DNA of 47,941 bases from Colivivens sp964452915 (GTDB lineage Bacteria > Bacteroidota > Bacteroidia > Bacteroidales > Bacteroidaceae), in assembly GCA_964452915.1 (NCBI GenBank), contig CAYVNW010000023.1:1-47941 (forward strand), in the 5' to 3' direction. The notes under the pieces were generated by a model. That model was not told where the DNA came from, ran no database searches, and saw only the letters and a program-made list of their open reading frames with translations. This document shows positions 6,673-15,926 of this stretch, piece after piece. Every line of letters begins with the position of its first letter. Position 1 is the stretch's first letter. The position numbers and the translations under genes were made by a program.

Positions 6673-8151
6673 ATGAAATACGGATTCGACAACGAGAAAT
6701 ATCTTAAAATCCAATCTGAACATATTAAAGAGCGTATCGCCAAGTTCGGAAACAAGTTGTATCTTGAACTGGGCGGCAAGTTGTTCGACGATTACCACGC
6801 AAGCCGTGTACTGCCAGGCTTTCAGCCCGACAGTAAGCTGAAAATGCTTAAGCAGCTTAGCGATAGTGCAGAAATCATTATTGTTATCAGCGCAGTCGAC
6901 ATAGAGAAGCAAAAGGTGCGTGCCGATTTGGGTATCACGTATGATATGGATGTGCTACGGCTCAGAGAGGAGTTTCAGGGCAGGGGATTTATGGTTAGTG
7001 GCGTGGTCATAACTCACTATAACGGACAGAGTTCGGCAGACGCTTACAAAGACAAACTGACACGTTTGGGAATAAAAGCGTATTATCATTACACAATTGA
7101 GGGGTATCCGTCGAACGTGGCGCTAATCGATTCGGATGAGGGGTTTGGCAAAAACGATTATGTGGAGACTACCCGTCCTTTGGTTATTATCACCGCACCT
7201 GGTCCGGGGAGCGGAAAGATGGCAGTTTGTCTCAGTCAGTTGTACCACGAGCAGAAACGAGGCATCAGTGCCGGCTACGCTAAGTTCGAGACTTTCCCCG
7301 TGTGGAATTTGCCTCTTAAGCATCCGGTGAATATTGCGTACGAGGCAGCGACGGCAGACTTGAACGATATTAATATGATCGACCCATTCCACTATGAAGC
7401 ATACGGCAAGATTGCCATCAACTACAACCGCGACATCGAGATCTTTCCTGTCCTCAACGCTCTGTTCGAAAGTATATACGGACACAATCCTTACAAATCG
7501 CCTACCGACATGGGGGTCAACATGGTGGGCTTCTGTATAAGCGACGACAAGGTATGTCAGGAGGCATCGAAGGACGAAATCATACGACGCTACTACACTG
7601 CACTCAACCGCCTCGCTAACGGTGAGGGCAACGACAGTGAGGTAAACAAAATCGCATTGCTCTTTAAACAAGCTAATATCAACAGCGCATACCGCAAGAC
7701 TACTGTGGCGGCAAAGGAACGCAAGGAACAGTCACTCGGCAAGGCTTGTGCAGCAATCGAACTGGCTGACGGTACTATAGTGACATCGGAGGAGAGTATA
7801 CTGCTTGGTCCAAGTGCAGCCCTGATACTGAACGCCACCAAGCATCTTGCTGGTATCGACCACTCGGTGAAACTCATTCCGCAAGACTTGATCGAACCGA
7901 TACAGAAGACGAAGACTGAATATCTCGGAGGTAACAATCCGCGCCTGCACACCGATGAGGTACTGGTCGCCTTGTCGGTACTGAGCACGCACAACGAGAA
8001 TTGTCGCAAAGCATTGGAGAGTCTGCCGCAGCTGCGCGGTTGTCAGGCACACTGCACTGTCATGCTGAGCGAAGTGGACCAAAAGATATTCAAGAAATTA
8101 GGAGTGGGCCTCACGTGCGACCCTGTGAAAAAACGTAAGATTGTTAGTTAA
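6673..8151 (+). CDS. DUF1846 (UPF0371) family protein
   Basis: A 492-aa protein matching the DUF1846 family over its expected length: the N-terminus MKYGFDNEKYLKIQSEHIKE and the central motif APGPGSGK (residues 175-182) followed by a conserved tract including KFETFPVWNLPL and HPVNIAYEAATADL are typical. The glycine-rich APGPGSGK resembles a P-loop and suggests nucleotide binding, but I know of no firmly established reaction for the family. No signal peptide is present, so it is probably cytoplasmic. It is preceded by its own -7 box and followed by the lysozyme gene, which has its own promoter, so it is probably monocistronic. Confidence 0.85.
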   Translation: MKYGFDNEKYLKIQSEHIKERIAKFGNKLYLELGGKLFDDYHASRVLPGFQPDSKLKMLKQLSDSAEIIIVISAVDIEKQKVRADLGITYDMDVLRLREEFQGRGFMVSGVVITHYNGQSSADAYKDKLTRLGIKAYYHYTIEGYPSNVALIDSDEGFGKNDYVETTRPLVIITAPGPGSGKMAVCLSQLYHEQKRGISAGYAKFETFPVWNLPLKHPVNIAYEAATADLNDINMIDPFHYEAYGKIAINYNRDIEIFPVLNALFESIYGHNPYKSPTDMGVNMVGFCISDDKVCQEASKDEIIRRYYTALNRLANGEGNDSEVNKIALLFKQANINSAYRKTTVAAKERKEQSLGKACAAIELADGTIVTSEESILLGPSAALILNATKHLAGIDHSVKLIPQDLIEPIQKTKTEYLGGNNPRLHTDEVLVALSVLSTHNENCRKALESLPQLRGCQAHCTVMLSEVDQKIFKKLGVGLTCDPVKKRKIVS

Positions 8152-8179
8152 ACATTCATAATATTAGTTACCGGTACGG

Positions 8180-8208
8180 TTGGCAGGTCTTATTATTATG
8201 TATATTTG
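8180..8208 (+). promoter_or_regulatory. Promoter of the GH25 lysozyme gene
   Basis: TATATTTG (8201-8208) matches the -7 element and TTGG (8180-8183) may serve as the -33 element with 17-nt spacing, slightly short. The start codon at 8230 is 21 nt downstream. Confidence 0.55.
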
Positions 8209-8229
8209 CATTCCAACTTGGGAATCTGA

Positions 8230-9063
8230 ATGAATAGTTTCAAAACAAATAGCATACGCATTATTATTGCTGTCGTCATTCTCTCCTTTATATTTCCTGC
8301 CGATGCATATAGCAGGAAGAAAAAGAAGAAAGAGGCTGATCAGACGGAGTATGAGTTTCTGCAACCTGACTTGCCGCCGGACTCGTACAAGGTAATGCCC
8401 GACAATCATCCGAAGCAACCAAAGAAAGCGAACCTTATGTCGTACTTCTCACGTTCAGCCAGCTATCAGTACGGTATCGATGTGAGCCATTATCAAGGCA
8501 GAATCGACTGGAAGTCTGTGTCGCGCGACAACAAAGTGGGATATGTGTACCTGAAGGCGACCGAATCAAACTATCTTGTAGACGACACCTATGCGTTCAA
8601 CCTCACCGAGGCGCGTCGCCATGGCATCAAAGTCGGCAGCTATCACTTCTTCCGTCCCAACGTGGATGCGGTGTCACAATATGAGAATTTCCGTCAGACA
8701 GTCAACCGAAGGAAGCAGGATCTCCTGCCGCTCATCGATGTTGAGGTGACCGGAGGCGTGTCGGTTGAGACACTGCACAAACGTCTGCAGGAGTTTCTGA
8801 AACTTGTCACTAAGGAGTATGGCAAGCGACCGCTCATCTATACTGGCCGCAACTTCTACAATAAGTACTTTGCCGGGTACTCTTACTTCAAGCCATACAT
8901 GTTTATGATTGCCCAATACACATCCGATGAACCGTACTTGAACGACGGTCGCGACTTCGTCATGTGGCAGTTCACAGCTAAAGGGCGTGTAAGCGGAATA
9001 AGAGGTGATGTGGACCGCAGCCGCTTCGTAGGGCACTACTCCGTCAGCGACATCTTGTACTGA
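8230..9063 (+). CDS. GH25 lysozyme (N-acetylmuramidase)
   Basis: A 277-aa protein with an N-terminal hydrophobic export segment (about residues 9-28), a basic/acidic linker (KKKKKEAD), and a glycoside hydrolase family 25 domain from about residue 80 to the end. GH25 enzymes cleave the MurNAc-GlcNAc bond of peptidoglycan. Family landmarks are YGIDVSHYQGRIDW with D84, YLKATES, SYHFFRP, and LIDVEV with D170 and E172, the expected acidic active-site residues, then VMWQFT and GDVDRSRF near the C-terminus. It is likely to act in the periplasm or outside the cell on the wall of this or other bacteria. It could remain anchored by its N-terminal helix; no lipobox is seen. Confidence 0.88.
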   Translation: MNSFKTNSIRIIIAVVILSFIFPADAYSRKKKKKEADQTEYEFLQPDLPPDSYKVMPDNHPKQPKKANLMSYFSRSASYQYGIDVSHYQGRIDWKSVSRDNKVGYVYLKATESNYLVDDTYAFNLTEARRHGIKVGSYHFFRPNVDAVSQYENFRQTVNRRKQDLLPLIDVEVTGGVSVETLHKRLQEFLKLVTKEYGKRPLIYTGRNFYNKYFAGYSYFKPYMFMIAQYTSDEPYLNDGRDFVMWQFTAKGRVSGIRGDVDRSRFVGHYSVSDILY

Positions 9064-9190
9064 TGATGAGAGGAAGTGGATGACTGAAAGATGATATATA
9101 TAAGGTGTTTCAGAGAATAATAATGTGTGGGAGTAGCGGGTAACAGGAAGATTTCCTGCCGATTCATCGTGCCGTACAAATAATTTGTTG

Positions 9191-9198
9191 TATCTTTG
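9191..9198 (+). promoter_or_regulatory. -7 box that fixes the tsaB start
   Basis: TATCTTTG lies 19 nt before the ATG at 9218 and inside the possible upstream extension of that frame (ATG at 9185). Transcription from here would begin after 9185, which supports the shorter start. It is the likely promoter of the long housekeeping run that follows. Confidence 0.6.
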
Positions 9199-9217
9199 CA
9201 GGGTAATTTGGATAATT

Positions 9218-9928
9218 ATGTCTTGCATACTACATATAGATACATCAACCGAGGCTTGTTCGGTGGCCGTCAGTCAGGACGGACAAGTAATATTCAACAA
9301 GGAAGAGTTGGAGGGACCGGCTCATTCCCAACTGATTGGAGGAATGGTCGACGAGGCTCTCTCGTTCACTGACAATCATGCAATACCGTTCGACGCTGTA
9401 GCTATCAGTTCGGGGCCGGGCAGTTATACTGGTCTCAGAATCGGGGTCAGCATGGCAAAGGGTGTGTGTTATGCACGCGACCTGCATTTGTTGTCGATTC
9501 CTACATTGGAACTTATGTGCGTACCGGTGTTGCTGCACGAAGAATTGCCCGATGATGCACTACTCTGTCCGATGATCGACGCACGCAGGATGGAAGTGTA
9601 TACTGCGTTGTTCACACGGTCGCTCAGTCACGTGACAGACACTCAGGCCGTGGAAATCAGTTCCACATCTTTTGGTATCCAGCTCGAACAGCATCCAGTA
9701 TACTTCTTCGGCAACGGGGCGACAAAATGTAAGAACATCATCGCGCATCCGAACGCACACTTCATCGACGGAGTGAAGCCGTTGGCCAAGTGGATGGCTC
9801 CATTGGCAGAGAAAGCACATGCACGGGGTGAATTTCCGGATGTGGCTTACTTCGAGCCTTTCTATCTTAAAGAATTTATAGCCACCAAGAGCCGGAACCT
9901 GCTTGACAGTGTGAGTAAACGAGGATAG
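9218..9928 (+). CDS. tsaB: tRNA threonylcarbamoyladenosine biosynthesis protein TsaB
   Basis: A 236-aa protein of the TsaB (YeaZ) family, an ASKHA-fold partner of TsaD in forming the t6A modification on ANN-decoding tRNAs. The N-terminus MSCILHIDTSTEACSVAV and the segment SGPGSYTGLRIG (about residues 65-80) are diagnostic, as is the later DARRMEVYTA. I place the start at 9218 rather than at the upstream in-frame ATG at 9185, because a -7 promoter box lies between them and the family begins at this methionine. It is the first gene of a long + strand run of housekeeping genes; DUF4290 follows after 77 nt. Confidence 0.9.
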   Translation: MSCILHIDTSTEACSVAVSQDGQVIFNKEELEGPAHSQLIGGMVDEALSFTDNHAIPFDAVAISSGPGSYTGLRIGVSMAKGVCYARDLHLLSIPTLELMCVPVLLHEELPDDALLCPMIDARRMEVYTALFTRSLSHVTDTQAVEISSTSFGIQLEQHPVYFFGNGATKCKNIIAHPNAHFIDGVKPLAKWMAPLAEKAHARGEFPDVAYFEPFYLKEFIATKSRNLLDSVSKRG

Positions 9929-10005
9929 ACAGAAAACGGTGAATGCCCAGAGGACGAGACACAGGCAGTGAAAAAACAAAGAAAATAACAGACTATAATA
10001 AAGAA

Positions 10006-10605
10006 ATGGACTATAATACACAGAGATCAAAATTGATTTTGCCCGAGTACGGGCGTTGCATTCAAGACATGGTGGAATATGCCATGACGATAAAGGACCG
10101 GGATGAACGTCTGCGTTGCGCAAACACAATCATCGGACTTATGGCGAACATACTAAAGTTCGATGGCGAAAAGGAGGACTTCTATCAAAAGTTGTGGAAT
10201 CATCTGGCTTTGATGTCGGGCTATAAACTCGACATCGACTATCCTGTGGAAATTCAGTATGCCGATGAACAAGAGCAGAAGCGGGAACGGGTCCCGTATC
10301 CGCAACACAAAATAAAGAGAAGGCACTACGGCTTGCTCGTTGAACGCTTGGCAAAGAAGCTGGAAGACATGGAACCAGGGGAAAAGCGGACGAAACTTAT
10401 AGAACTCGTTGCTAACCAAATGAAGCGCGACTTAGCAAATTGGAATGCCAATACGTTGAGCGACGAGAAAGTAGTGGACGACCTGGCAGATTTCACCGAT
10501 CAAAAGATTGCTCTGCTGCCATCGGAAATCAATATGATGAGCGATAAGCAAGTGCTTGCTGAAATGCAACAAACAGGCTCTGGAAAGAAGAAAAAGAAAA
10601 AGTGA
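10006..10605 (+). CDS. DUF4290 domain-containing protein
   Basis: A 199-aa cytoplasmic protein that fits the Bacteroidetes-restricted DUF4290 family; the N-terminus MDYNTQRSKLILPEYGRCIQ is characteristic and sets the start at 10006, though the frame is open from 9943. Its sequence is highly charged and appears mostly helical, and ends in a run of six lysines (KKKKKK). No known catalytic motif is visible and I do not know its function. murA starts one base after its stop, so the two are almost certainly co-transcribed and possibly translationally coupled. Confidence 0.8.
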   Translation: MDYNTQRSKLILPEYGRCIQDMVEYAMTIKDRDERLRCANTIIGLMANILKFDGEKEDFYQKLWNHLALMSGYKLDIDYPVEIQYADEQEQKRERVPYPQHKIKRRHYGLLVERLAKKLEDMEPGEKRTKLIELVANQMKRDLANWNANTLSDEKVVDDLADFTDQKIALLPSEINMMSDKQVLAEMQQTGSGKKKKKK

Positions 10606-10606
10606 C

Positions 10607-11914
10607 ATGGCTTCATTCATAATTGAAGGCGGACATACAATGAATGGGGAAATCACCCCACAAGGCGCGAAAAATGAGGCGTTGGAGGTGATTTGCGGTA
10701 CTTTGCTCACGAGTGAGCCAGTAACTATATCGAACATTCCAGACATTCGCGATGTGAACAACCTCATTTTGCTTTTGAGCAGCATGGGGGTTGACGTGCG
10801 GCATGGAGACGGCCACACCTGGACGTTTCAGGCAAAGGAACTGAATATGGGCTATCTGCAAAGTGATGAGTTTATGCGTGAATGCTCGAAATTGCGCGGG
10901 TCTGTCATGCTGCTCGGTCCGCTGTTGGGCAGGTTCCACAAAGCGTATATAGCAAAACCAGGTGGCGACCAAATAGGACGCAGGCGACTTGACACACATT
11001 TTACAGGCATCAAAGAACTCGGTGCCACATTTACTCATAACGAAAGCAGGGACATATACGAAATTGAAGCACGTCGCCTGAAAGGTACATATATGCTGCT
11101 TGAGGAGGCATCGGTTACAGGTACGGCAAACATCATTATGGCTGCTGCTTTGGCAGACGGTACGACTCAAATATATAATGCGGCATGTGAACCGTACATA
11201 CAACAATTGTGTAAGATGCTGAACCGGATGGGAGCAAAGATTTCCGGAATATCATCGAACCTGCTTACTATTGAGGGCGTCGGAGAATTGCACGGGACTA
11301 CGCATGAGATACAGCCCGACATGATTGAAATAGGCTCATTTATCGGGATGGCAGCTATGACGGGAAGCAACATCACAATCAAGAACGTGTCGCATGCCAA
11401 CCTGGGCATTATACCAAACACGTTCCGTAAACTTGGAATTATCATCGACCAAGTGGGTGATGACTTGCATATCCCTCAACAGGAACACTACGAGATATGC
11501 AATTTTATGGATGGAAGCATGTTGGCGTTTTCTGATGCTCCATGGCCCGGACTGACTCCCGACTTGCTCAGTGTGCTGCTTGTCACGGCAACACAAGCTC
11601 ACGGTTCGGTACTGATACATCAGAAGATGTTTGAGAGCCGTCTGTTCTTTGTAGACAAACTGATCGATATGGGAGCGCAAATCATACTGTGCGACCCACA
11701 CAGGGCTGTGGTCATAGGTCACAACCAGAAGAAAAAGCTTAGAGGCTCACGCATGTCGTCACCTGATATACGTGCGGGCATAGCTTTGCTGATTGCTGCT
11801 ATGAGCGCAGACGGTACGAGCCAGATAAGCAATATCGAACAGATCGACCGCGGCTATGAGGATATTGAACATCGCTTGAATGCGCTGGGAGCAAAGATTG
11901 AACGTGTAGAATAG
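10607..11914 (+). CDS. murA: UDP-N-acetylglucosamine 1-carboxyvinyltransferase
   Basis: A 435-aa enzyme that transfers enolpyruvate from phosphoenolpyruvate to UDP-GlcNAc, the first committed step of peptidoglycan synthesis in the cytoplasm. The catalytic Lys-Asn pair K22/N23 lies in GAKNEALEV and the length fits the family. The start at 10607 (MASFIIEGG) is one base after the DUF4290 stop; the longer frame from 10556 would overlap that gene. Notable: at the position of the fosfomycin-target Cys115 of E. coli the loop reads KPGGDQIGRRRLD, so the residue is D121 (codon 10967-10969). Asp at this position is known in mycobacterial and chlamydial MurA to prevent covalent fosfomycin binding, so intrinsic resistance of the enzyme is predicted. 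Confidence 0.95.
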   Translation: MASFIIEGGHTMNGEITPQGAKNEALEVICGTLLTSEPVTISNIPDIRDVNNLILLLSSMGVDVRHGDGHTWTFQAKELNMGYLQSDEFMRECSKLRGSVMLLGPLLGRFHKAYIAKPGGDQIGRRRLDTHFTGIKELGATFTHNESRDIYEIEARRLKGTYMLLEEASVTGTANIIMAAALADGTTQIYNAACEPYIQQLCKMLNRMGAKISGISSNLLTIEGVGELHGTTHEIQPDMIEIGSFIGMAAMTGSNITIKNVSHANLGIIPNTFRKLGIIIDQVGDDLHIPQQEHYEICNFMDGSMLAFSDAPWPGLTPDLLSVLLVTATQAHGSVLIHQKMFESRLFFVDKLIDMGAQIILCDPHRAVVIGHNQKKKLRGSRMSSPDIRAGIALLIAAMSADGTSQISNIEQIDRGYEDIEHRLNALGAKIERVE

Positions 11915-11973
11915 GGTACGGAAAACTATTGCCGGACGATGGAATAATAAACGGCAGATGACCGGGATAATAT

Positions 11974-12507
11974 ATGATAAAGAAAGAAGACACATATAAA
12001 ATCGGACGTATTGGCAAACCTCACGGACTCGGAGGAGAAGTCGTATTCAACTTCACTGATGACATATTTGACAATGTGGATTGTGACTATCTCATTTGTG
12101 AAATCGAAGGCATACTTGTTCCGTTCTTTTTCGAAGAGTACCGTTTCAAGAACGACTCATCGGCTATAGTGAAGTTTGAAGGCATTGATTCGGTAGAGCA
12201 AGCACGGCAGATTGTCGGTGCGGATGTATACTTCGAAAAGAAATTTGTGGAGGAAGGCGGACAGGATGATGTGTCGTTAGAATATTTTGTAGGTTTCACA
12301 ATAACCGACCCCGACGGAACAGTAATAGGTACAATTGTCGGCACTGACGTGAGTACGGACAACTGGTTGTTCATCGTCAGACAGGAACAAACCGACGGTA
12401 CTGCAAAGACAGTCCTAATCCCCGCCCACGAAGAATTTATAAATGAAATAAATCAAAAGAACAAAACAATAGAAATGGACCTGCCGGCAGGTCTGCTGAA
12501 CTTATGA
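11974..12507 (+). CDS. rimM: Ribosome maturation factor RimM
   Basis: A 177-aa protein with the RimM N-terminal domain (IGRIGKPHGLGGEV at about residues 10-25) and a C-terminal PRC-barrel (about 95-175, with LIPAHEEFINEIN). RimM assists maturation of the 30S subunit by binding S19 and the 16S rRNA head. It lies 59 nt after murA and its stop overlaps the start of dxr by four bases, suggesting translational coupling in the same operon. Confidence 0.92.
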   Translation: MIKKEDTYKIGRIGKPHGLGGEVVFNFTDDIFDNVDCDYLICEIEGILVPFFFEEYRFKNDSSAIVKFEGIDSVEQARQIVGADVYFEKKFVEEGGQDDVSLEYFVGFTITDPDGTVIGTIVGTDVSTDNWLFIVRQEQTDGTAKTVLIPAHEEFINEINQKNKTIEMDLPAGLLNL

Positions 12508-13652
12508 AAGAGAAGAAAAGAATTGCGATATTGGGCTCAACCGGTTCCATAGGAACACAGGCTTTGCAGGTGATTGAAGAACAGAATCAGTTGTATGAGG
12601 CTTATGTGCTGACAGCCAACAATAATGCGGACTTGCTTATCAGTCAGGCACGCAAATTCAAGCCGGAAGCTGTGGTGATAGCAAACGAAGATCATTATAA
12701 TAAGGTACAAGACGCATTGGCTGATCTGCCTGTCAAAGTATATACAGGTGCTGACGCCCTGTGTCAAGTGGTGCAGGATGACCATGTGGACATCGTGCTG
12801 GCATCGATGGTAGGGTTTGCCGGACTCAAGCCTACCATAAGCGCGATCAAGGCAGGCAAAGTAATCGCACTGGCAAATAAGGAGACTCTTGTTGTAGCAG
12901 GCGAACTGATAAACCGTCTCGCAGCTGAATACAATGTACCGATATTGCCTGTCGACAGCGAGCATTCTGCTATATTCCAATGCCTTGAGCCGGGCAACCG
13001 AATTGAGAAAATATTGCTCACATGCAGCGGAGGACCTTTCTGCCATTTCTCTGCAGAGGAACTGAAGACGGCTACAAAGGCTCATGCTCTCGCTCACCCT
13101 ACGTGGAACATGGGGGCGAAGATAACCATCGACTCCGCTACTCTAATGAACAAAGGCTTTGAGGTGATTGAGGCTAAGTGGTTGTTTGGTGTGAAGCCCG
13201 AGCAGATACAGGTGGTGGTGCACCCACAATCGGTCATACACTCGATGGTGCAGTTTGAGGACGGTGCGGTGAAGGCACAGCTTGGCGTGCCGGACATGAG
13301 GTTGCCGATACAATATGCGTTCAGCTATCCACGGCGCTTGAAGGCCTCGTTCGACCGTCTTGACTTCTTCAAGATAAAAGACCTGACTTTTGAACGCCCC
13401 GACACAGAACGCTTCCGCTGTCTCGCTTTGGCATACGAGGCTCTGAACAAGGGCGGTAATATGCCTTGCATTGTAAATGCTGCCAATGAAATAGCCAATC
13501 GGGCATTTATAGAAGACCGTGTTTCGTTCCACAGGATAAGTGAGATTATCGAGCAGGCAATGAACCACATGCCGTTCTCTAATGATTCAGCGTTGGAAAC
13601 ATATTTGACAACCGACAAAGAGACAAGACAATTCGCAAAAACACTGTTGTGA
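12504..13652 (+). CDS. dxr: 1-deoxy-D-xylulose 5-phosphate reductoisomerase
   Basis: A 382-aa enzyme converting DXP to 2-C-methyl-D-erythritol 4-phosphate with NADPH, the second step of the MEP isoprenoid pathway. The NADPH-binding GSTGSIG is at residues 11-17. The divalent-metal site is visible as PVDSEHSAIFQ, with D151 and E153. The conserved segments NKGFEVIEAKWLF and VVVHPQSVIHSMVQ follow. Length is normal. The start overlaps the rimM stop (ATGA). A second MEP-pathway gene, ispF, occurs later in the same + strand run, so two steps of isoprenoid synthesis may be co-expressed with envelope genes. Confidence 0.95.
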   Translation: MKEKKRIAILGSTGSIGTQALQVIEEQNQLYEAYVLTANNNADLLISQARKFKPEAVVIANEDHYNKVQDALADLPVKVYTGADALCQVVQDDHVDIVLASMVGFAGLKPTISAIKAGKVIALANKETLVVAGELINRLAAEYNVPILPVDSEHSAIFQCLEPGNRIEKILLTCSGGPFCHFSAEELKTATKAHALAHPTWNMGAKITIDSATLMNKGFEVIEAKWLFGVKPEQIQVVVHPQSVIHSMVQFEDGAVKAQLGVPDMRLPIQYAFSYPRRLKASFDRLDFFKIKDLTFERPDTERFRCLALAYEALNKGGNMPCIVNAANEIANRAFIEDRVSFHRISEIIEQAMNHMPFSNDSALETYLTTDKETRQFAKTLL

Positions 13653-13731
13653 TTCATATATACAGAGGTATAACCCATACACTAACAGATGGAGTAATAA
13701 ACATAATAGAAAACATATATAAAAGAAATAC

Positions 13732-15276
13732 ATGGAAGTAGTACTTATAAAGATTGCGCAAGTGATAGCAGCATTCAGTTTGCTTATAGTATTGCATGAA
13801 GGCGGCCATTTCCTGTTTGCCAAGTTGTTTAAGATCAGAGTCGAGAAATTCTATCTTTTTTTCGACTTCCCAATTGTAGTACCGAGACCGCAGTTTGCTT
13901 TCCTTACATACAGAAAGGGCAAATGGTCGATTTTGAAATACACGAGAATCAAAGATCTCGGAGGCAGTGACGGCACTACTCAGCCAAATTACACAGTCAG
14001 CGCATTTTCAGTGATACTCATAGATAAAGGGAAAGTGCAGTTCTGCAAGTGGGAGCACAATCTGGAAAAGATACAGAAAGAGGAGATGAAACAACCTGAC
14101 TATGCTACGGAATATGGCATAGGTTGGTTGCCGCTTGGTGGATATGTGAACATATCAGGGATGATTGATGAGTCGAAACAAACATTAGCATCAGAACCGA
14201 AGAATTGGGAATTCCGTACCAAGCCGGCATGGCAACGTTTGCTTGTGATGCTCGGTGGTATTTTGATGAATTTTATTACCGCTTTTATCATCTACATGGG
14301 CGTTCTCTATACGTGGGGAGAAAACTATGTGAAACCGACAGATATCACATATGGTTTGAAATTCAATGAGGTAGCTAAGACGAACGGATTCAAGGACGGT
14401 GATATCATAATCAAGACTGACGGCAATGAGGTGAAGACTTGGGACTTGAACGTGCTGAGGGACATATCAAACTCAAGCGAGGTTACTGTATTGAGAAATA
14501 AAAAAGAGGTCAATATCAGTTTGCCGTCTGACATGAACATGCTTGAAATGATACAAAGCACACCTCCATACGCCGATTTGCTGATACCTCTCGATATCGA
14601 CAGCATTGTGGTAGGATCACCTGCTGCAAAAGCCGGGTTGAAACCCCACGACGTCATAAACGAAATTAATGGAGAGAAAATAGAATGCTACAACGATGTA
14701 GTATATGTGATGGCATTGCTGAAAGGCTCACTTAACGAAAACTCAACAGCTGCCGACAGCTTGAAGCAACGGACTGTGTCGTTAGTAGTAAATGGCTCTG
14801 ACACGATGAATGTAGTGCTGACTCCTGAATTCACATTGGGATTCCAAAACAAAATACCAGAATACAAGGTGACAAACCGGCAGTATGGATTGTTGGAAAG
14901 TATTCCTGCGGGCATTGCTTCGGGTTGGGACAAACTGACCAGCTATGTGAATGACTTGAAGTATGTGTTTACCGCACAAGGCGCAAAGAGTGTATCAGGA
15001 GTTATAGGCATAACAAATATATTCCCGGAAACTTGGAACTGGCAAAAGTTTTGGCTGCTGACCGCATTGCTTTCAATCGCGTTGGGAGTCATGAACTTAT
15101 TGCCTATCCCTGCTCTCGACGGTGGACACGCCGTGTTTGCACTGTATGAAATAATCACACGAAGGAAACCAAGCGACAAAGTACTCGAGAGGGCGCAATA
15201 TATCGGCTTCATGCTTATCCTTGCATTGCTTATTTTCGCTACGTGGAATGATATCACAAGGCTGTTTGGCTTGTAA
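13732..15276 (+). CDS. rseP: RseP-like site-2 intramembrane metalloprotease
   Basis: A 514-aa inner-membrane zinc metalloprotease of family M50B. The active-site HEGGH is at residues 22-26 within the first transmembrane helix, and the second metal-ligand segment NLLPIPALDGGHAVF carries D463 near the C-terminus. One or two PDZ-like regions are likely between (about residues 215-400; VVGSPAAKAGLKPHDVI is typical). It is longer than E. coli RseP (about 450 aa), partly because of an insertion after the active-site helix (about residues 45-125). In proteobacteria RseP cleaves anti-sigma RseA and remnant signal peptides; the substrate here is unknown. It lies 79 nt after dxr. Confidence 0.92.
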   Translation: MEVVLIKIAQVIAAFSLLIVLHEGGHFLFAKLFKIRVEKFYLFFDFPIVVPRPQFAFLTYRKGKWSILKYTRIKDLGGSDGTTQPNYTVSAFSVILIDKGKVQFCKWEHNLEKIQKEEMKQPDYATEYGIGWLPLGGYVNISGMIDESKQTLASEPKNWEFRTKPAWQRLLVMLGGILMNFITAFIIYMGVLYTWGENYVKPTDITYGLKFNEVAKTNGFKDGDIIIKTDGNEVKTWDLNVLRDISNSSEVTVLRNKKEVNISLPSDMNMLEMIQSTPPYADLLIPLDIDSIVVGSPAAKAGLKPHDVINEINGEKIECYNDVVYVMALLKGSLNENSTAADSLKQRTVSLVVNGSDTMNVVLTPEFTLGFQNKIPEYKVTNRQYGLLESIPAGIASGWDKLTSYVNDLKYVFTAQGAKSVSGVIGITNIFPETWNWQKFWLLTALLSIALGVMNLLPIPALDGGHAVFALYEIITRRKPSDKVLERAQYIGFMLILALLIFATWNDITRLFGL

Positions 15277-15300
15277 ACTCAAAATGGTCAGGATTATAAT

Positions 15301-15915
15301 ATGAAGATATTTGCAGTCGGCATGAATTATGCCGAACACAATAAAGAGTTGCATCATACGTTATTATTACAGGATCCAGTGATATTCTCGAAGCCTGAAT
15401 CTGCGCTGGTGAAAGACGGCGGACCCTTCTTTATACCCGATTTCGCTGAGCGGTTCGACTACGAAACCGAGATAGTCGTAAAAATCAACAAGATGGGTAA
15501 GAGTATCGCTGAGCGGTTCGCACACCGCTATTACGACTCACTGACCCTCGGCATTGATTTCACGGCGAGAGACTTGCAAGATAAGCTCCGGAAAGACGGA
15601 CTTCCGTGGGAATTATGCAAGGGATTCGACGGCTCGGCTGTGATAGGTGAGTTTGTGAATAAGGACGAATTGCCACCGACAGATAATCTGCACTTCTCGC
15701 TTTCAATCGACGGGGCAAAGGTGCAAGAAGGTTTCTCGGGCGATATGATTCACTCCATCGACCGGATTATTGCATACATAAGCCGGTTCTTCACGTTGAA
15801 GACAGGCGACTTAATTTACACAGGTACTCCGGCAGGTGTGGGACCGGTTCATGAGAACCAACATCTGGAAGGATTCCTCGAAGGAAGAAAATTATTAGAC
15901 TTCAATATAAAATAA
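15301..15915 (+). CDS. Fumarylacetoacetate hydrolase family protein
   Basis: A 204-aa cytoplasmic enzyme of the FAH superfamily, which hydrolyses or decarboxylates beta-dicarbonyl and acylpyruvate compounds with a divalent metal. Likely metal ligands are E55 and E57 in FDYETEIVVKI and D86 in GIDFTARDLQ. The C-terminal GDLIYTGTPAGVGP is diagnostic. Small family members like this often act as acylpyruvase or oxaloacetate decarboxylase; I cannot choose between them. It lies 24 nt after rseP and 11 nt before porU, so it is part of the operon. Confidence 0.88.
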   Translation: MKIFAVGMNYAEHNKELHHTLLLQDPVIFSKPESALVKDGGPFFIPDFAERFDYETEIVVKINKMGKSIAERFAHRYYDSLTLGIDFTARDLQDKLRKDGLPWELCKGFDGSAVIGEFVNKDELPPTDNLHFSLSIDGAKVQEGFSGDMIHSIDRIIAYISRFFTLKTGDLIYTGTPAGVGPVHENQHLEGFLEGRKLLDFNIK

Positions 15916-15926
15916 GGAAAGGTGAT

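Noticed and set aside
9185..9217. Upstream start for tsaB adding 11 residues
   Set aside because: The -7 box at 9191-9198 lies inside the extension and the family begins at the later Met.
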